Assembly (NCBI GenBank): GCA_022826385.1
Contig: JAJDUZ010000073.1
Coordinates: 1 to 61,934 of the forward strand
Direction: 5' to 3'
DNA from: Silicimonas sp.
GTDB taxonomy: Bacteria; Pseudomonadota; Alphaproteobacteria; Rhodobacterales; Rhodobacteraceae
DNA length: 61,934 bases
The notes below the pieces were generated by a model, which saw only the letters and a program-made list of their open reading frames with translations, did no database searches and had not been told where the DNA came from. The translations under genes and the position numbers were made by a program. Below are positions 16,958 through 26,062 of this stretch, one piece after another. Every line of letters begins with the position of its first letter. Position 1 is the first letter of the stretch.

Positions 16958-18009
16958 AAACCATCAAGGGCCCCGCGCTATTCCTCGCGCAATTCGCGGG
17001 CGACGACGCGCCGTTCAATTCATGGGACAGCATCACCAAATGGGCGGCAGAATGCGGCTATAAGGGCGTGCAGGTGCCCAGCTGGGACGGACGTCTGATC
17101 GACCTCGCCAAAGCCGCCGAAAGCAAGGATTACTGCGACGAGTTCAAAGGCATCGCCGCCGCCAACGGCGTGGAAGTGACCGAGCTTTCGACCCACCTGC
17201 AAGGCCAGCTGGTCGCGGTGCACCCCGCCTATGATGACGCGTTTGACGGGTTCGCCGCCGAAGAAGTGCGCGGTAACCCGGCCGCCCGCCAATCTTGGGC
17301 CGTGGACCAGGTGAAGATGGCGCTTTCGGCCTCGAACAACATGGGCATCAACGCCCACGCCACGTTCTCGGGCGCGTTGGCCTGGCCTTACGTTTATCCC
17401 TGGCCCCAGCGCCCCGCTGGCTTGATCGAGACTGCGTTCGACGAACTGGCCAAGCGCTGGACCCCCATCCTTGACCATGCCGAGGATTGCGGCGTCGACG
17501 TCTGCTATGAAATCCATCCGGGCGAAGACCTGCACGATGGGATCACCTATGAGATGTTCCTCGAACGCACCGGCAACCATGCGCGCGCCTGCATGCTGTA
17601 TGATCCCAGCCACTATGTGCTGCAATGCCTCGACTATCTGGACAATATCGACATCTACAAGGACCGCATCCGGATGTTCCATGTGAAGGATGCCGAGTTC
17701 AATCCGACGGGCCGGCAGGGCGTCTATTCCGGGTATCAGGGCTGGGTCGATCGCGCGGGTCGCTTCCGGTCGCTGGGCGACGGACAGGTCGATTTCGGGG
17801 CCGTCTTCTCGAAGATGGCGGCGAATGACTTCGACGGATGGGCCGTGGTTGAATGGGAATGCTGCCTGAAGCACCCCGAAGACGGCGCCCGCGAAGGCGC
17901 GCAATTCGTCAGCGATCACATCATTCGTGTCACCGAGAAGGCGTTCGACGACTTCGCGGATGGCGGCACGGACGAAGCCGCCAACCGAAAGATGTTAGGG
18001 ATCGGGTAA
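16954..18009 (+). CDS. Sugar phosphate isomerase/epimerase-like TIM barrel
   Basis: A 351-aa protein of the xylose-isomerase-like AP endonuclease-2 superfamily. Candidate metal ligands sit in CYEIHPGEDLHDG (Glu and His, about 186-198), MLYDPSHYVLQ and MFHVKDAEF, followed by VVEWECCLKHPEDG. The family includes sugar isomerases, epimerases and keto-inositol enzymes. The ATG overlaps the LacI stop by 4 bp. Association with DhaK-type kinase, Gfo/Idh dehydrogenase and a xylose isomerase homologue points to a step in the same sugar pathway; the reaction is not assigned. Confidence 0.82.
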   Translation: MKTIKGPALFLAQFAGDDAPFNSWDSITKWAAECGYKGVQVPSWDGRLIDLAKAAESKDYCDEFKGIAAANGVEVTELSTHLQGQLVAVHPAYDDAFDGFAAEEVRGNPAARQSWAVDQVKMALSASNNMGINAHATFSGALAWPYVYPWPQRPAGLIETAFDELAKRWTPILDHAEDCGVDVCYEIHPGEDLHDGITYEMFLERTGNHARACMLYDPSHYVLQCLDYLDNIDIYKDRIRMFHVKDAEFNPTGRQGVYSGYQGWVDRAGRFRSLGDGQVDFGAVFSKMAANDFDGWAVVEWECCLKHPEDGAREGAQFVSDHIIRVTEKAFDDFADGGTDEAANRKMLGIG

Positions 18010-18027
18010 ACGGAGAAAACGAGCAAG

Positions 18028-18075
18028 ACCCCGGCAGAGGACGCGCACCACACTGCGCCGCGCACCTGCCGGGGT
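18028..18075 (+). terminator. Long hairpin after the isomerase gene
   Basis: ACCCCGGCAG (18028-18037) and CTGCCGGGGT (18066-18075) form a perfect 10-bp stem around a 28-nt GC-rich loop that can pair further. No T-run follows, so it may be a processing or attenuation structure rather than a strong terminator. The rest of the 221-bp gap to 18231 holds a weaker bulged hairpin near 18186-18212 and GGGAGGA before the next ATG. Confidence 0.45.
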
Positions 18076-18230
18076 TAACCATACGAGCGGAAACTTCGCC
18101 CGCTTTTCACCTGGCCTTCACCGAATCCCCCAAGGATTGCGGGTGGTAAGGAGGGGGAAACCCGGGCGCGTTAACATTCATTAATCTTGCGGGAAGGTTA
18201 AGAAAAACCCGCGCAAGGGAGGACCCCACA

Positions 18231-19361
18231 ATGGAACGGATCAGATTGGGCATGGTCGGCGGCGGCAATGATGCCTTTATCGGCGGCGTGCATCGCATCG
18301 CGTCCCGGATCGACGACAAGTATGAGCTGGTGGCTGGCGCCTTGTCCTCGACCCCGGAAAAGTCGGTTGCCAGCGGCGAAGCGCTTGGCCTCAAGCGCGT
18401 CTACGAGGACTTCAAGACGATGGCGATCCGTGAGGCCCGCCGCAAGGACGGGATCGAAGCCGTCGCGATCGTCACGCCGAACCACGTGCATTTCCAAGCC
18501 GCACGCGAGTTTCTCAAGCGCGACATTCACGTGATCTGCGACAAGCCGCTGACCTCGACCCTGCAGGATGCCAAGAAACTTGTGAAAGTGGCCGAGGAAA
18601 GCGACGGGCTTTTCATACTGACGCACAACTACACCGGCTATCCGATGGTGCGCCACGCCAAGGCCATGGTCGATGCCGGCGAAATCGGCCGCGTCCGCGT
18701 GGTGCAGGTCGAATACCCGCAAGACTGGCTGACGGTCGACCAGGACATCAAACAGGCCCGCTGGCGCACCGATCCGGCGCGCTCGGGTGCCGGTGGCTCG
18801 GTCGGTGATATCGGCACGCACGCGTTCAACCTCGCCTGTTTCATCACCGGGCTGGAAGTCGAAAGCCTTGCCGCCGACCTGCAAGCTTTCGTCTCGGGGC
18901 GCGAGTTGGACGACAACGCCCATGTCATGCTGCGCTTCGAAGGCGGGGCCCGCGGCATGCTCTGGTCCAGCCAGGTCGCACCGGGCAACGAAAACGCGCT
19001 GCGCATCCGCGTCTATGGCGAAACCGGCGGGCTGGAATGGGCGCAGGAAGACCCGAACTATCTTTGGCACAGCCCGTTCGGCGAACCGAAGCGTCTGATC
19101 ACCCGCGGCGGCGCCGGGTCGGGCGAGGCTGCGGCCCGCCTCACCCGCATCCCGCCGGGGCATCCCGAAGGCTATCTGGAAGGCTTTGCCAATATCTATT
19201 CCGAAGCCGCCGAAGCCATCATTGCCGCGCGCGACAGCCGCAACCCGCACCATGATGTGCGCTACCCAACCGTCCATGACGGGCTGAAGGGCGTTCAGTT
19301 CATCTCGGCCTGCGTCAAATCCTCGGCTCGCAACGCGGCCTGGGTCAAACTGGATCACTGA
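18231..19361 (+). CDS. Gfo/Idh/MocA family oxidoreductase
   Basis: A 376-aa NAD(P)-dependent dehydrogenase. The N-terminal Rossmann domain shows RLGMVGGGNDAFIGGVH, and CDKPLTSTLQDA near residue 103 contains the catalytic Lys. The C-terminal domain has GSVGDIGTHAFNLACFITGL (about 190), where Asp and His complete the usual triad. Such enzymes oxidise sugars, inositols or their derivatives. It follows a 221-bp gap after the isomerase and is 3 bp from the xylose-isomerase homologue, so those two form one unit that may have its own promoter. Confidence 0.9.
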   Translation: MERIRLGMVGGGNDAFIGGVHRIASRIDDKYELVAGALSSTPEKSVASGEALGLKRVYEDFKTMAIREARRKDGIEAVAIVTPNHVHFQAAREFLKRDIHVICDKPLTSTLQDAKKLVKVAEESDGLFILTHNYTGYPMVRHAKAMVDAGEIGRVRVVQVEYPQDWLTVDQDIKQARWRTDPARSGAGGSVGDIGTHAFNLACFITGLEVESLAADLQAFVSGRELDDNAHVMLRFEGGARGMLWSSQVAPGNENALRIRVYGETGGLEWAQEDPNYLWHSPFGEPKRLITRGGAGSGEAAARLTRIPPGHPEGYLEGFANIYSEAAEAIIAARDSRNPHHDVRYPTVHDGLKGVQFISACVKSSARNAAWVKLDH

Positions 19362-19364
19362 ACC

Positions 19365-20660
19365 ATGAGCGACTTTTTCAAGGATATCCCGCAGGTCACC
19401 TATCAGGGGCCAGAGAGCGACGCCGACTTCGCCTATCGCCACTATGACCCGGACGAAATGCTGGGCGGCAAGCGCATGGAAGACCATCTGCGTTTCGCCG
19501 TCGCGTGGTGGCACAGTTTCGCGTGGCCGGGCGGCGACCCGTTCGGCGGCCAGACGCTTGACCGTCCGTGGTTCGGCGACACGATGGACCTCGCGCGTTT
19601 GAAGGCCGACGTGGCGTTCGAGCTCTTTGCGATCCTTGGCCAGCCCTATTTCTGCTTCCACGACTTCGACATCCGCCCTGAAGGCAACGATTTCGCCGAA
19701 AGCACACGGAACTTCGAAGAGATCGTCGACTATATCGGCCAGAAGATGGACGGCACCAAAACCAAGCTTCTCTGGGGCACGGCCAATCTCTTCACGCATC
19801 GGCGCTTCATGTCGGGTGCGGCCACCAACCCCGACCCCGAGGTCTTCGCCTATTCGGCGGCCACGGTGAAAACCTGCATCGACGCCACCCACAAGTTGGG
19901 CGGCGAGAACTATGTGCTGTGGGGCGGCCGCGAAGGCTATGAGACGCTTTTGAACACCGACCTTAAACGCGAGCGCGACAATGCCGGGCGCTTCCTGCAA
20001 ATGGTCGTCGAGTACAAACACAAGATCGGCTTCAAAGGCACCATTCTCGTCGAACCCAAGCCGCAGGAACCGTCCAAACATCAGTATGATTTCGATGTCG
20101 CCACGGTCTATGGGTTCCTCAAGGACTATGGTCTCGAGAACGAGGTCAAGATGAACATCGAACAGGGCCACGCGATCCTCGCCGGCCACTCGTTCGAGCA
20201 TGAATTGGCCCTTGCTGCCTCGCTTGGCATCCTCGGCTCGATCGACATGAACCGGAACGACTACCAGTCGGGATGGGACACCGACCAGTTCCCGAACTCG
20301 GTTCCCGAGGTGGCGCTGGCCTATTACGAGATCCTGAAGGATGGCGGCTTCACCACCGGCGGCACCAATTTCGACGCCAAGATCCGCCGCCAGTCGTTGG
20401 ACCCGGAAGACCTTGTTCTGGCCCATGTCGGTGCAATGGATGTCTGCGCCCGTGGCTTGAAAGCCGCCCATGCCATGCTGGAAGACGGCGCGCTCGAAGA
20501 CGCTCGCGCCGCGCGGTATGCCGGGTGGAACACGGCGCAAGCCATGCTGGACGGCGGCTTGGACGGGTGCTTTGACCACGTGATGGCCAATGGGACGAAC
20601 CCTGAACCCAAATCCGGTCAGCAGGAGCGTCTCGAAAACATCGTGAACCGCTACGTCTGA
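19365..20660 (+). CDS. xylA: Xylose isomerase homologue (divergent)
   Basis: A 431-aa protein, normal length for class II xylose isomerase. Signatures [11 protein letters not shown] (about 98) and LVEPKPQEP (about 228) are present, with [16 protein letters not shown] and WDTDQFPN. The active-site consensus is altered: [12 protein letters not shown] replaces the usual NIEANHATLAGH and GSIDMNRND replaces GSxDANRGD, while metal-ligand Glu, His and Asp residues remain. It may therefore isomerise another aldose. It is 3 bp from the Gfo/Idh gene. No xylulose kinase is present, which also argues against a plain xylose pathway. Confidence 0.85.
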   Translation: MSDFFKDIPQVTYQGPESDADFAYRHYDPDEMLGGKRMEDHLRFAVAWWHSFAWPGGDPFGGQTLDRPWFGDTMDLARLKADVAFELFAILGQPYFCFHDFDIRPEGNDFAESTRNFEEIVDYIGQKMDGTKTKLLWGTANLFTHRRFMSGAATNPDPEVFAYSAATVKTCIDATHKLGGENYVLWGGREGYETLLNTDLKRERDNAGRFLQMVVEYKHKIGFKGTILVEPKPQEPSKHQYDFDVATVYGFLKDYGLENEVKMNIEQGHAILAGHSFEHELALAASLGILGSIDMNRNDYQSGWDTDQFPNSVPEVALAYYEILKDGGFTTGGTNFDAKIRRQSLDPEDLVLAHVGAMDVCARGLKAAHAMLEDGALEDARAARYAGWNTAQAMLDGGLDGCFDHVMANGTNPEPKSGQQERLENIVNRYV

Positions 20661-20661
20661 G

Positions 20662-20740
20662 GGGGCCAAAGCCCCTTCGCCTGTTTAAAATATCCCGGGG
20701 GGTCACCAAAGGTGACGGGGGCAGAGCCCCCTCCCCGGGA
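20662..20740. terminator. Convergent terminator region with nested hairpins
   Basis: GGGGC-caaa-GCCCC (20662-20675) directly follows the xylA stop. Further on, TCCCGGGG (20693-20700) pairs with CCCCGGGA (20733-20740), enclosing GTCACC-aaa-GGTGAC and a GGGGGC-type hairpin, a three-way junction. It separates the converging xylA and cydB genes. Compact GC-rich elements of this kind are common between convergent genes in Rhodobacterales. Confidence 0.6.
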
Positions 20741-20776
20741 AACAATCTCGCAAAAGGCCAACGGCCGCGTCAGCCG

Positions 20777-21787
20777 TCAGTCGTATCGCAACTCGGTCGC
20801 CTTGCCCCGGAAGATCACATAGCTGAGCGCGGTGTAGGCCAAAATCGCAGGCAACACGAACACCGTTCCTGCCAGAATGATGATCAGGCTTTCCGGCGCC
20901 GACGCCGCTTCATAGATCGTCAGCTTTTCGGGCACGACGTAAGGATAGAAACTATAAGCCATCCCGCCGAAGCTCAGCGTGAAAAGCCCCATGATCGCCG
21001 CGAACGGCGTCCACGCAAACCGGTCGCCCTCCATCGGCAGGCGCTTCAATTTCCACCAGAGAAACGCCAGCAAACCAGCCGACAGGATCGGCAGCGGCGC
21101 CAGATAGAGAAGCTCGGGGAACCCGAACCACTTGTCGAAGATGCGCGGGCTGACATAGGGCGTCGCCAGCGAAATCGCCGCGATCCCCAGAAGCAGCCCC
21201 CAGATACCACCCTTGGTCCAGCCCACCGCCTTTTCCTGCAACCGGCCATCGGTCTTGGCGATCAGCCAGGCCGCACCGATGCAGCTATAGCCCACGGTCA
21301 GGAACACCGCCGTCAACATCGCGAAAATCACATGCGGCAGCGTCCATGTCAGCCCCATGACATACATGCCCAGCATGAAGCCCTGGCTCATCGAGGCCAT
21401 GAGCGAACCGGTAAAAAACGCCGCGTTCCAGAACGGTTTCTGGGTGATGGGTGCCTTTGCGCGGAACTCGAAAGACACGCCCCGCAGGATCAGCCCCACC
21501 AGCATCACCGCCACCGGCAGATAGAGCGCCGTCAGGATAACGCCATGCGCCACCGGAAAGGCCACCAGCAACAGCCCAATCGCCAGAACCAGCCATGTCT
21601 CGTTGGCGTCCCAGAAGGGCCCGATCGAGGCGACCAGCCGATCCTTCTCGTCGTCCTCCGACAAGGGCATCAGCAGGCCAACGCCCAGATCGAACCCGTC
21701 GAGCACGACATAGATCAGGATCGACACGCCCATCAGCGCCGCAAAGGTGAAGGGCAGCCAGACGTTCGGATCTCCGAAAAGGTCCAT
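20777..21787 (-). CDS. cydB: Cytochrome bd-type quinol oxidase subunit II
   Basis: A 336-aa integral membrane protein with eight to nine helices. The N-terminal WLPFTFAALMGVSILIYVVLDGFDLGVGLL is the characteristic CydB start. It partners CydA in the quinol:O2 oxidoreductase, which carries out high-affinity O2 reduction without proton pumping. The cydA stop lies 4 bp upstream of its ATG. No cydX-like small ORF or cydCD is visible next to it. Confidence 0.95.
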   Translation of the reverse strand: MDLFGDPNVWLPFTFAALMGVSILIYVVLDGFDLGVGLLMPLSEDDEKDRLVASIGPFWDANETWLVLAIGLLLVAFPVAHGVILTALYLPVAVMLVGLILRGVSFEFRAKAPITQKPFWNAAFFTGSLMASMSQGFMLGMYVMGLTWTLPHVIFAMLTAVFLTVGYSCIGAAWLIAKTDGRLQEKAVGWTKGGIWGLLLGIAAISLATPYVSPRIFDKWFGFPELLYLAPLPILSAGLLAFLWWKLKRLPMEGDRFAWTPFAAIMGLFTLSFGGMAYSFYPYVVPEKLTIYEAASAPESLIIILAGTVFVLPAILAYTALSYVIFRGKATELRYD

Positions 21788-21791
21788 CAGA

Positions 21792-23177
21792 TCACTCCCC
21801 CGGAATGGCGGCGACTTCCGCTTCGCCGCTTCGCGGATACTTCCGCGTCGACAGCGGCTCGCCGCGGCTGGCCTTCCACGCCAGATAGGTGACCGTGCCC
21901 ATGTAGGCGAAGATCAACGCGGCATAGACCACCAGATAGATGATGAGGGTCGACAGAACCATCGGCGCCGGCACATCGGCCACGGCCTGCTTGGTTGTCA
22001 GCACACCCTGCACCAGCCACGGCTGGCGACCGATCTCGGTCGTGTACCAACCGGCCAGCGTCGCGAGCCAGCCCGAGAACGCCATGCCCGAGAAGGCGAA
22101 CAACATCAGCTTCGGCATATGCTCCGCCCCGCGTCGGCGCAGCATATAGGCCCCGGCCCAGCTCAGCGCCAGCATCGCCATGCCGGTGCCGACCATGATG
22201 CGGAAGCTCCAAAACACTGGCGCGACAGGCGGGTGCAGCGGTGTCCCGTCCTCGGCCACGAAGTCGTTGAGGCCCGGCACAACACCATCCGCCTTGTGCT
22301 TCAGGATCAGCGATGCACCGTTCGGCACACCGATCTCCATCCGGTTCTCGCGCGCCTCTTCATCCGGGATCGCGAAAAGCAGCAACGGCACGTTGCCCTG
22401 CGTTTCCCAGTTGCCTTCCATGGCGGCGACCTTCTGCGGCTGATGCTCCAGCGTGTTCAGGCCGTGCATGTCACCGGCAAAGATCTGGATGGGGATCAGC
22501 ACGGCGCCAAGGATGACACCGAAGCGCATCGTCGATTTGACGCTTTCCTTTCGGTCACCCCAAAGCAGGCGCAGAGCCGAGATACCAGCAATCAGGAAGG
22601 CGACTGTCAGGCCCGAGGCCAGCAGCATATGCGCCTGGCGATAGGGCATCGACGGGTTGAAGATGATCGCCCACCAATCGGTCGCATAGGCCACGCCATC
22701 GCGCAGCTCATAGCCCGCGGGTGTGTGCATCCACGAGTTCAGGACAAGGATCCAGAAGGCCGACATCGTCGTGCCGAAGGCCACAAGGAAAGTCGCGGTC
22801 GTGTGCAACCAGTTCGGCACTTTCCGCGCACCGAACAGCATGATGCCAAGGAAGACCGCTTCCAGGAAGAACGCCGTCAACACCTCATAGGCCAGCAATG
22901 GCCCCGCGATATTGCCGACCGCCTCCATGAAGCCCGGCCAGTTGGTCCCGAATTGGAACGACATAGTGATGCCCGAGACGACGCCCATTGCAAAGGACAG
23001 CGCGAAGACCTTCACCCAGAACAGATAGGCCTCCATCCACTTGTGTTCTCCGGTCGCATTGAACCGAAGCTTGAAGAAAAGAAGCACCCACCCCAGCGCG
23101 ATCGTGATCGTCGGGAACAGGATGTGGAACGAAATATTCGCGCCGAATTGGATGCGCGACAGAAGCAGCGTGTCCAT
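21792..23177 (-). CDS. cydA: Cytochrome bd-type quinol oxidase subunit I (cyanide-insensitive type)
   Basis: A 461-aa subunit. Heme ligands are recognisable as His in ISFHILFP (about 18), His in RQAHMLLA and Met in FRIMVGTG; the Glu pair in YEVLTAFFLEAVFLG (about 98-106) lines the proton path. The short quinol loop and the GRQPW motif near residue 390 mark the CIO/short-Q-loop group. The upstream 177 bp contains TTGAC-CCTG-ATATA (near 23204-23217), only a half match to an FNR box, so oxygen control is possible but not shown. Confidence 0.94.
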   Translation of the reverse strand: MDTLLLSRIQFGANISFHILFPTITIALGWVLLFFKLRFNATGEHKWMEAYLFWVKVFALSFAMGVVSGITMSFQFGTNWPGFMEAVGNIAGPLLAYEVLTAFFLEAVFLGIMLFGARKVPNWLHTTATFLVAFGTTMSAFWILVLNSWMHTPAGYELRDGVAYATDWWAIIFNPSMPYRQAHMLLASGLTVAFLIAGISALRLLWGDRKESVKSTMRFGVILGAVLIPIQIFAGDMHGLNTLEHQPQKVAAMEGNWETQGNVPLLLFAIPDEEARENRMEIGVPNGASLILKHKADGVVPGLNDFVAEDGTPLHPPVAPVFWSFRIMVGTGMAMLALSWAGAYMLRRRGAEHMPKLMLFAFSGMAFSGWLATLAGWYTTEIGRQPWLVQGVLTTKQAVADVPAPMVLSTLIIYLVVYAALIFAYMGTVTYLAWKASRGEPLSTRKYPRSGEAEVAAIPGE

Positions 23178-23353
23178 GGCTTTCCTTATGGTGTTTATGA
23201 CTGTGTTGACCCTGATATAGGGCGTGGGCCGCCCACTTCAGCGACCTGCGACAGTACGTCGGGCGAGCTACGCCCGATCCGCGTCATAGAACGTTCAAGG
23301 CTCTGAAAAGAGTTGAATTTTCAAAACTTTTTTGTCTGACCAAACGGTCCGCA

Positions 23354-24433
23354 TCACTCGGCAGGAACGCCCAGAGCCGCAGCGTGCAGGTCTTCGCGAT
23401 AGGGCTTCGCCGTGTCCGGTAACTTGCGCGTCAGGAAGTGGTTAGGGTCCCTGAACTGACGTTTCAACACCGGCCAGACCTCGGCCAGGGCCGCAGCAAT
23501 CGACGGGCTGGGCGCTGGCAGGTCGTGCTTGATCGCCTCGTGCAACTCGGGCAGGCGATGATAGGGGACCATCGGGAACATGTGGTGCTCGACGTGATAG
23601 TTCATGTTCCAATAGATGAACCGGCTCACCGGGTTCATCAGGACCGAGCGGCTGTTCAACCGGTGATCCAGAACGTTCTCAGCCAGCCCCGCGTGCTGAA
23701 AAAGCCCGGTCAGCATGTGATGCCACGCGCCATAAAGGCGCGGCAAACCGATCACCATCAGTGGCAAGATCGACACGGTGCCCAACGCCAGCAGCAGCGT
23801 TGCCGCATAGATCGCAATCCAGATTCGCGCCGTTCGGATCAGTTTCGGCTGCTCGTGCTCGGGCACGAAACTGGCGACATCGGCATCGATCTTGCCGGTC
23901 GCGTTCCGCAGCATCTTCGCCCAACCCTGTCCGGCGTCCAGCACACCGAACACGTTGACGAAGAACCGGGCCATCGCCATCGGCCGCATGGCAAGAATCT
24001 CGGGGTCGCGCCCGACGATGATCGTATCGGTGTGATGCCGCGAATGGCTCCACCGCCATTCGACCGGGTTCCGCACCATGCAGAAGGACGCAATCTGATA
24101 GACCACGTGGTTCATCCAGCGCGTCTGAAACGCCGTTCTGTGCCCGCATTCATGCCAGCGGCTGTCCATGGCGGATCCGTAAAGCACGCCATAAGCCAGC
24201 CAGAATGGCAGCGACACCCATGACGGCCAAAGCGCGATGCCTGCGCCCGCAAATCCGATCATCAGGGAAAAAAGCAGGATCGTGTCGCGGATCGCGGGCT
24301 GATCCGAACGCTGCATCAGCGCCTTCATCTGCGCGCGCGGCAGTTCGGTGTGATACCACTCGGCCGCCGCCAACCCGCTATCCACGGCACGTTCGGCCTC
24401 TGGCCCCAGCAAGGAATAATCCCGATCCGCCAC
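23354..24433 (-). CDS. Membrane fatty-acid desaturase/hydroxylase
   Basis: A 359-aa integral membrane diiron enzyme. The three histidine boxes are present: HECGH (about 94), HSRHH (about 130) and HVEHH (about 272), with hydrophobic segments between them. The set fits the fatty-acid desaturase superfamily; hydroxylases and alkane-type oxygenases share it. Start is GTG at 24433. It lies 69 bp after the ABC permease gene at 24503 on the same strand and may be read through from it, or stand alone before cydAB. The substrate is not evident. Confidence 0.88.
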   Translation of the reverse strand: MADRDYSLLGPEAERAVDSGLAAAEWYHTELPRAQMKALMQRSDQPAIRDTILLFSLMIGFAGAGIALWPSWVSLPFWLAYGVLYGSAMDSRWHECGHRTAFQTRWMNHVVYQIASFCMVRNPVEWRWSHSRHHTDTIIVGRDPEILAMRPMAMARFFVNVFGVLDAGQGWAKMLRNATGKIDADVASFVPEHEQPKLIRTARIWIAIYAATLLLALGTVSILPLMVIGLPRLYGAWHHMLTGLFQHAGLAENVLDHRLNSRSVLMNPVSRFIYWNMNYHVEHHMFPMVPYHRLPELHEAIKHDLPAPSPSIAAALAEVWPVLKRQFRDPNHFLTRKLPDTAKPYREDLHAAALGVPAE

Positions 24434-24502
24434 GATGCCCTCCCGATCATCGCTGTTCCCTTGGCTCAGGGTACCGCGAATTCCGAGCAGCGCAAGAACT
24501 GC

Positions 24503-25255
24503 TCAGCGTTTGTCGGCGTAGTAGGACACCCGGCGTTCGAGGTAAGCGAGGAACTCGGAAATGGTGAAGGCCAGCGCAAAAAGCACGATCAGCACCGCCC
24601 AGAAATGCCCCATCAGGAAGTTGGCCGAATACAGTTCGAAGAGCGCGCCGAACCCCACAATCGAGATCAGAAGCTGACCGATGATCACCCCTTTCACTGC
24701 ACGAATGATGCCGATCCGAACGCCGCCCAGAATCTCGGGCAATGCGGCCCAGAAATAGATCTTGGTGAACGCATCCCATGGCGAGGCACCGAAGCTGTGC
24801 GCCATTTCCACCAGCGAGCGATTGATCTGCTTCACACCGGCCCGCGCGTTCAGGATGATGATCCATATCGCGAAGAGCGTGGTGGTGATGATGATCGCCT
24901 TCATTCCAAAACCGAACAGCACCATCAGAACGGGCACCAATGCCGTCAAAGGGGCCGACAGGAAGACATTGACCCACGGCAGCAGCAACTCGTCCAGAAG
25001 CCGCGTCCGGCCCATCAGGATCCCGACGGGAATGCCGATGACGATCGCGAAGAAGACACCGGCGATAAAGGCATAGGCCGTTTCATAAAGCGCTTTCTGG
25101 AAAGCGGCGGTCTGGATAACCTCGACCAGCGTCGCGATGACCTCGGACAGGGGCGGCACGAAGAAGGTCAGGCCGGTTTGCCCGACGATCTCCCACAAGA
25201 GACCCCATAGGATCAGCGACGACATGCCCGGCAGGCGGTATCCGAAAAGGGTCAT
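24503..25255 (-). CDS. ABC transporter permease (SsuC/TauC/ThiX-like)
   Basis: A 250-aa permease with about six helices and a BPD-type EAA loop (MAHSFGASPWDAFTKIYFWAALPEI). Belongs to the nitrate/sulfonate/thiamine-precursor importer group. It is the second of two permeases in a five-gene minus-strand unit (regulator, binding protein, permease, ATPase, permease) and lies 3 bp after the ATPase stop. Two different permeases suggest a heterodimeric channel. Confidence 0.9.
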   Translation of the reverse strand: MTLFGYRLPGMSSLILWGLLWEIVGQTGLTFFVPPLSEVIATLVEVIQTAAFQKALYETAYAFIAGVFFAIVIGIPVGILMGRTRLLDELLLPWVNVFLSAPLTALVPVLMVLFGFGMKAIIITTTLFAIWIIILNARAGVKQINRSLVEMAHSFGASPWDAFTKIYFWAALPEILGGVRIGIIRAVKGVIIGQLLISIVGFGALFELYSANFLMGHFWAVLIVLFALAFTISEFLAYLERRVSYYADKR

Positions 25256-25258
25256 GGC

Positions 25259-26062
25259 CTACTCCACATAGGTTCTGAGCGAGGCCCAGATCTGGTCGAC
25301 AATGTCGAGATATTCGGGATCGCGCCGGATGTTGTCGGCATCCTTGTGCCGGAAGCCGGTGGGCCGGATGATCTCGGAGACCCGGCTGGGGCGCGGCAGA
25401 AGGATCGCGATCTGGTCCGAGACATAGACCGCTTCCTCAATCGAATGCGTGACGAAGATGAAGGTCTTGTTTTCGTTCCGAACAAGGTTCAGCAGGTCTT
25501 CCTGAAACTTCCGGCGGGTCTGTTCGTCAACCGCCGAAAACGGTTCGTCCATCAGCAGGACTTGGGAATCGACCGACAGCGCCCGCGCCAGACCAACCCG
25601 CTGCCGCATGCCGCCTGACAATTCGTGCGGATAGGCGTTCTCGAACCCGCCAAGCCCCACTTCCTTGATGTAATGCGCCGCGCGGTCCTCGCGCTCGGCT
25701 TTGGGCACGCCCCGCATCTCCAGCCCGAAAGCCACGTTCCGAATGACGCTGGCCCAGGGCAGCAGCGCGAAATCCTGAAACACGAAGGCGCGGTCGGGAC
25801 CGGGGCCGGTGACCGTCTTGCCGTTCACCTCGACCTCGCCCGAGGTTGGTTCCAGAAGCCCCGCGATGATCTTCAGAAGCGTGGTCTTGCCACATCCCGA
25901 AGGCCCCAGAAGCGAGGTCAGTTGTCCGCGTGGAAACTCCAGCGACAGATCGCGCAGCGCTTCCACTTCGCCGTAATTCTTCGAGATGTTCCGGGTAGAA
26001 ACAGCACTCTCATGCGCCGCGTCCACGGGCTCGATCGGGGCGTCAGTCTGAGACATATCCAC
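25259..26062 (-). CDS. ABC transporter ATPase (SsuB/TauB-like)
   Basis: A 267-aa ATPase with Walker A GPSGCGKTT, signature LSGGMRQRVGLARAL, Walker B VLLMDEPFSAVDEQTR and H-loop VTHSIEEAV. Start GTG at 26062 has GGA 7 bp upstream; an ATG at 26056 is the alternative. It overlaps the upstream permease gene by 20 bp. Arg after the signature methionine and the SavDE motif are typical of the SsuB/TauB group. Confidence 0.92.
   Translation of the reverse strand: MDMSQTDAPIEPVDAAHESAVSTRNISKNYGEVEALRDLSLEFPRGQLTSLLGPSGCGKTTLLKIIAGLLEPTSGEVEVNGKTVTGPGPDRAFVFQDFALLPWASVIRNVAFGLEMRGVPKAEREDRAAHYIKEVGLGGFENAYPHELSGGMRQRVGLARALSVDSQVLLMDEPFSAVDEQTRRKFQEDLLNLVRNENKTFIFVTHSIEEAVYVSDQIAILLPRPSRVSEIIRPTGFRHKDADNIRRDPEYLDIVDQIWASLRTYVE

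Noticed and set aside
23178..23353. FNR box controlling cydAB
   Set aside because: Only one half-site (TTGAC) is good; the other half differs at two of five positions, too weak to annotate.
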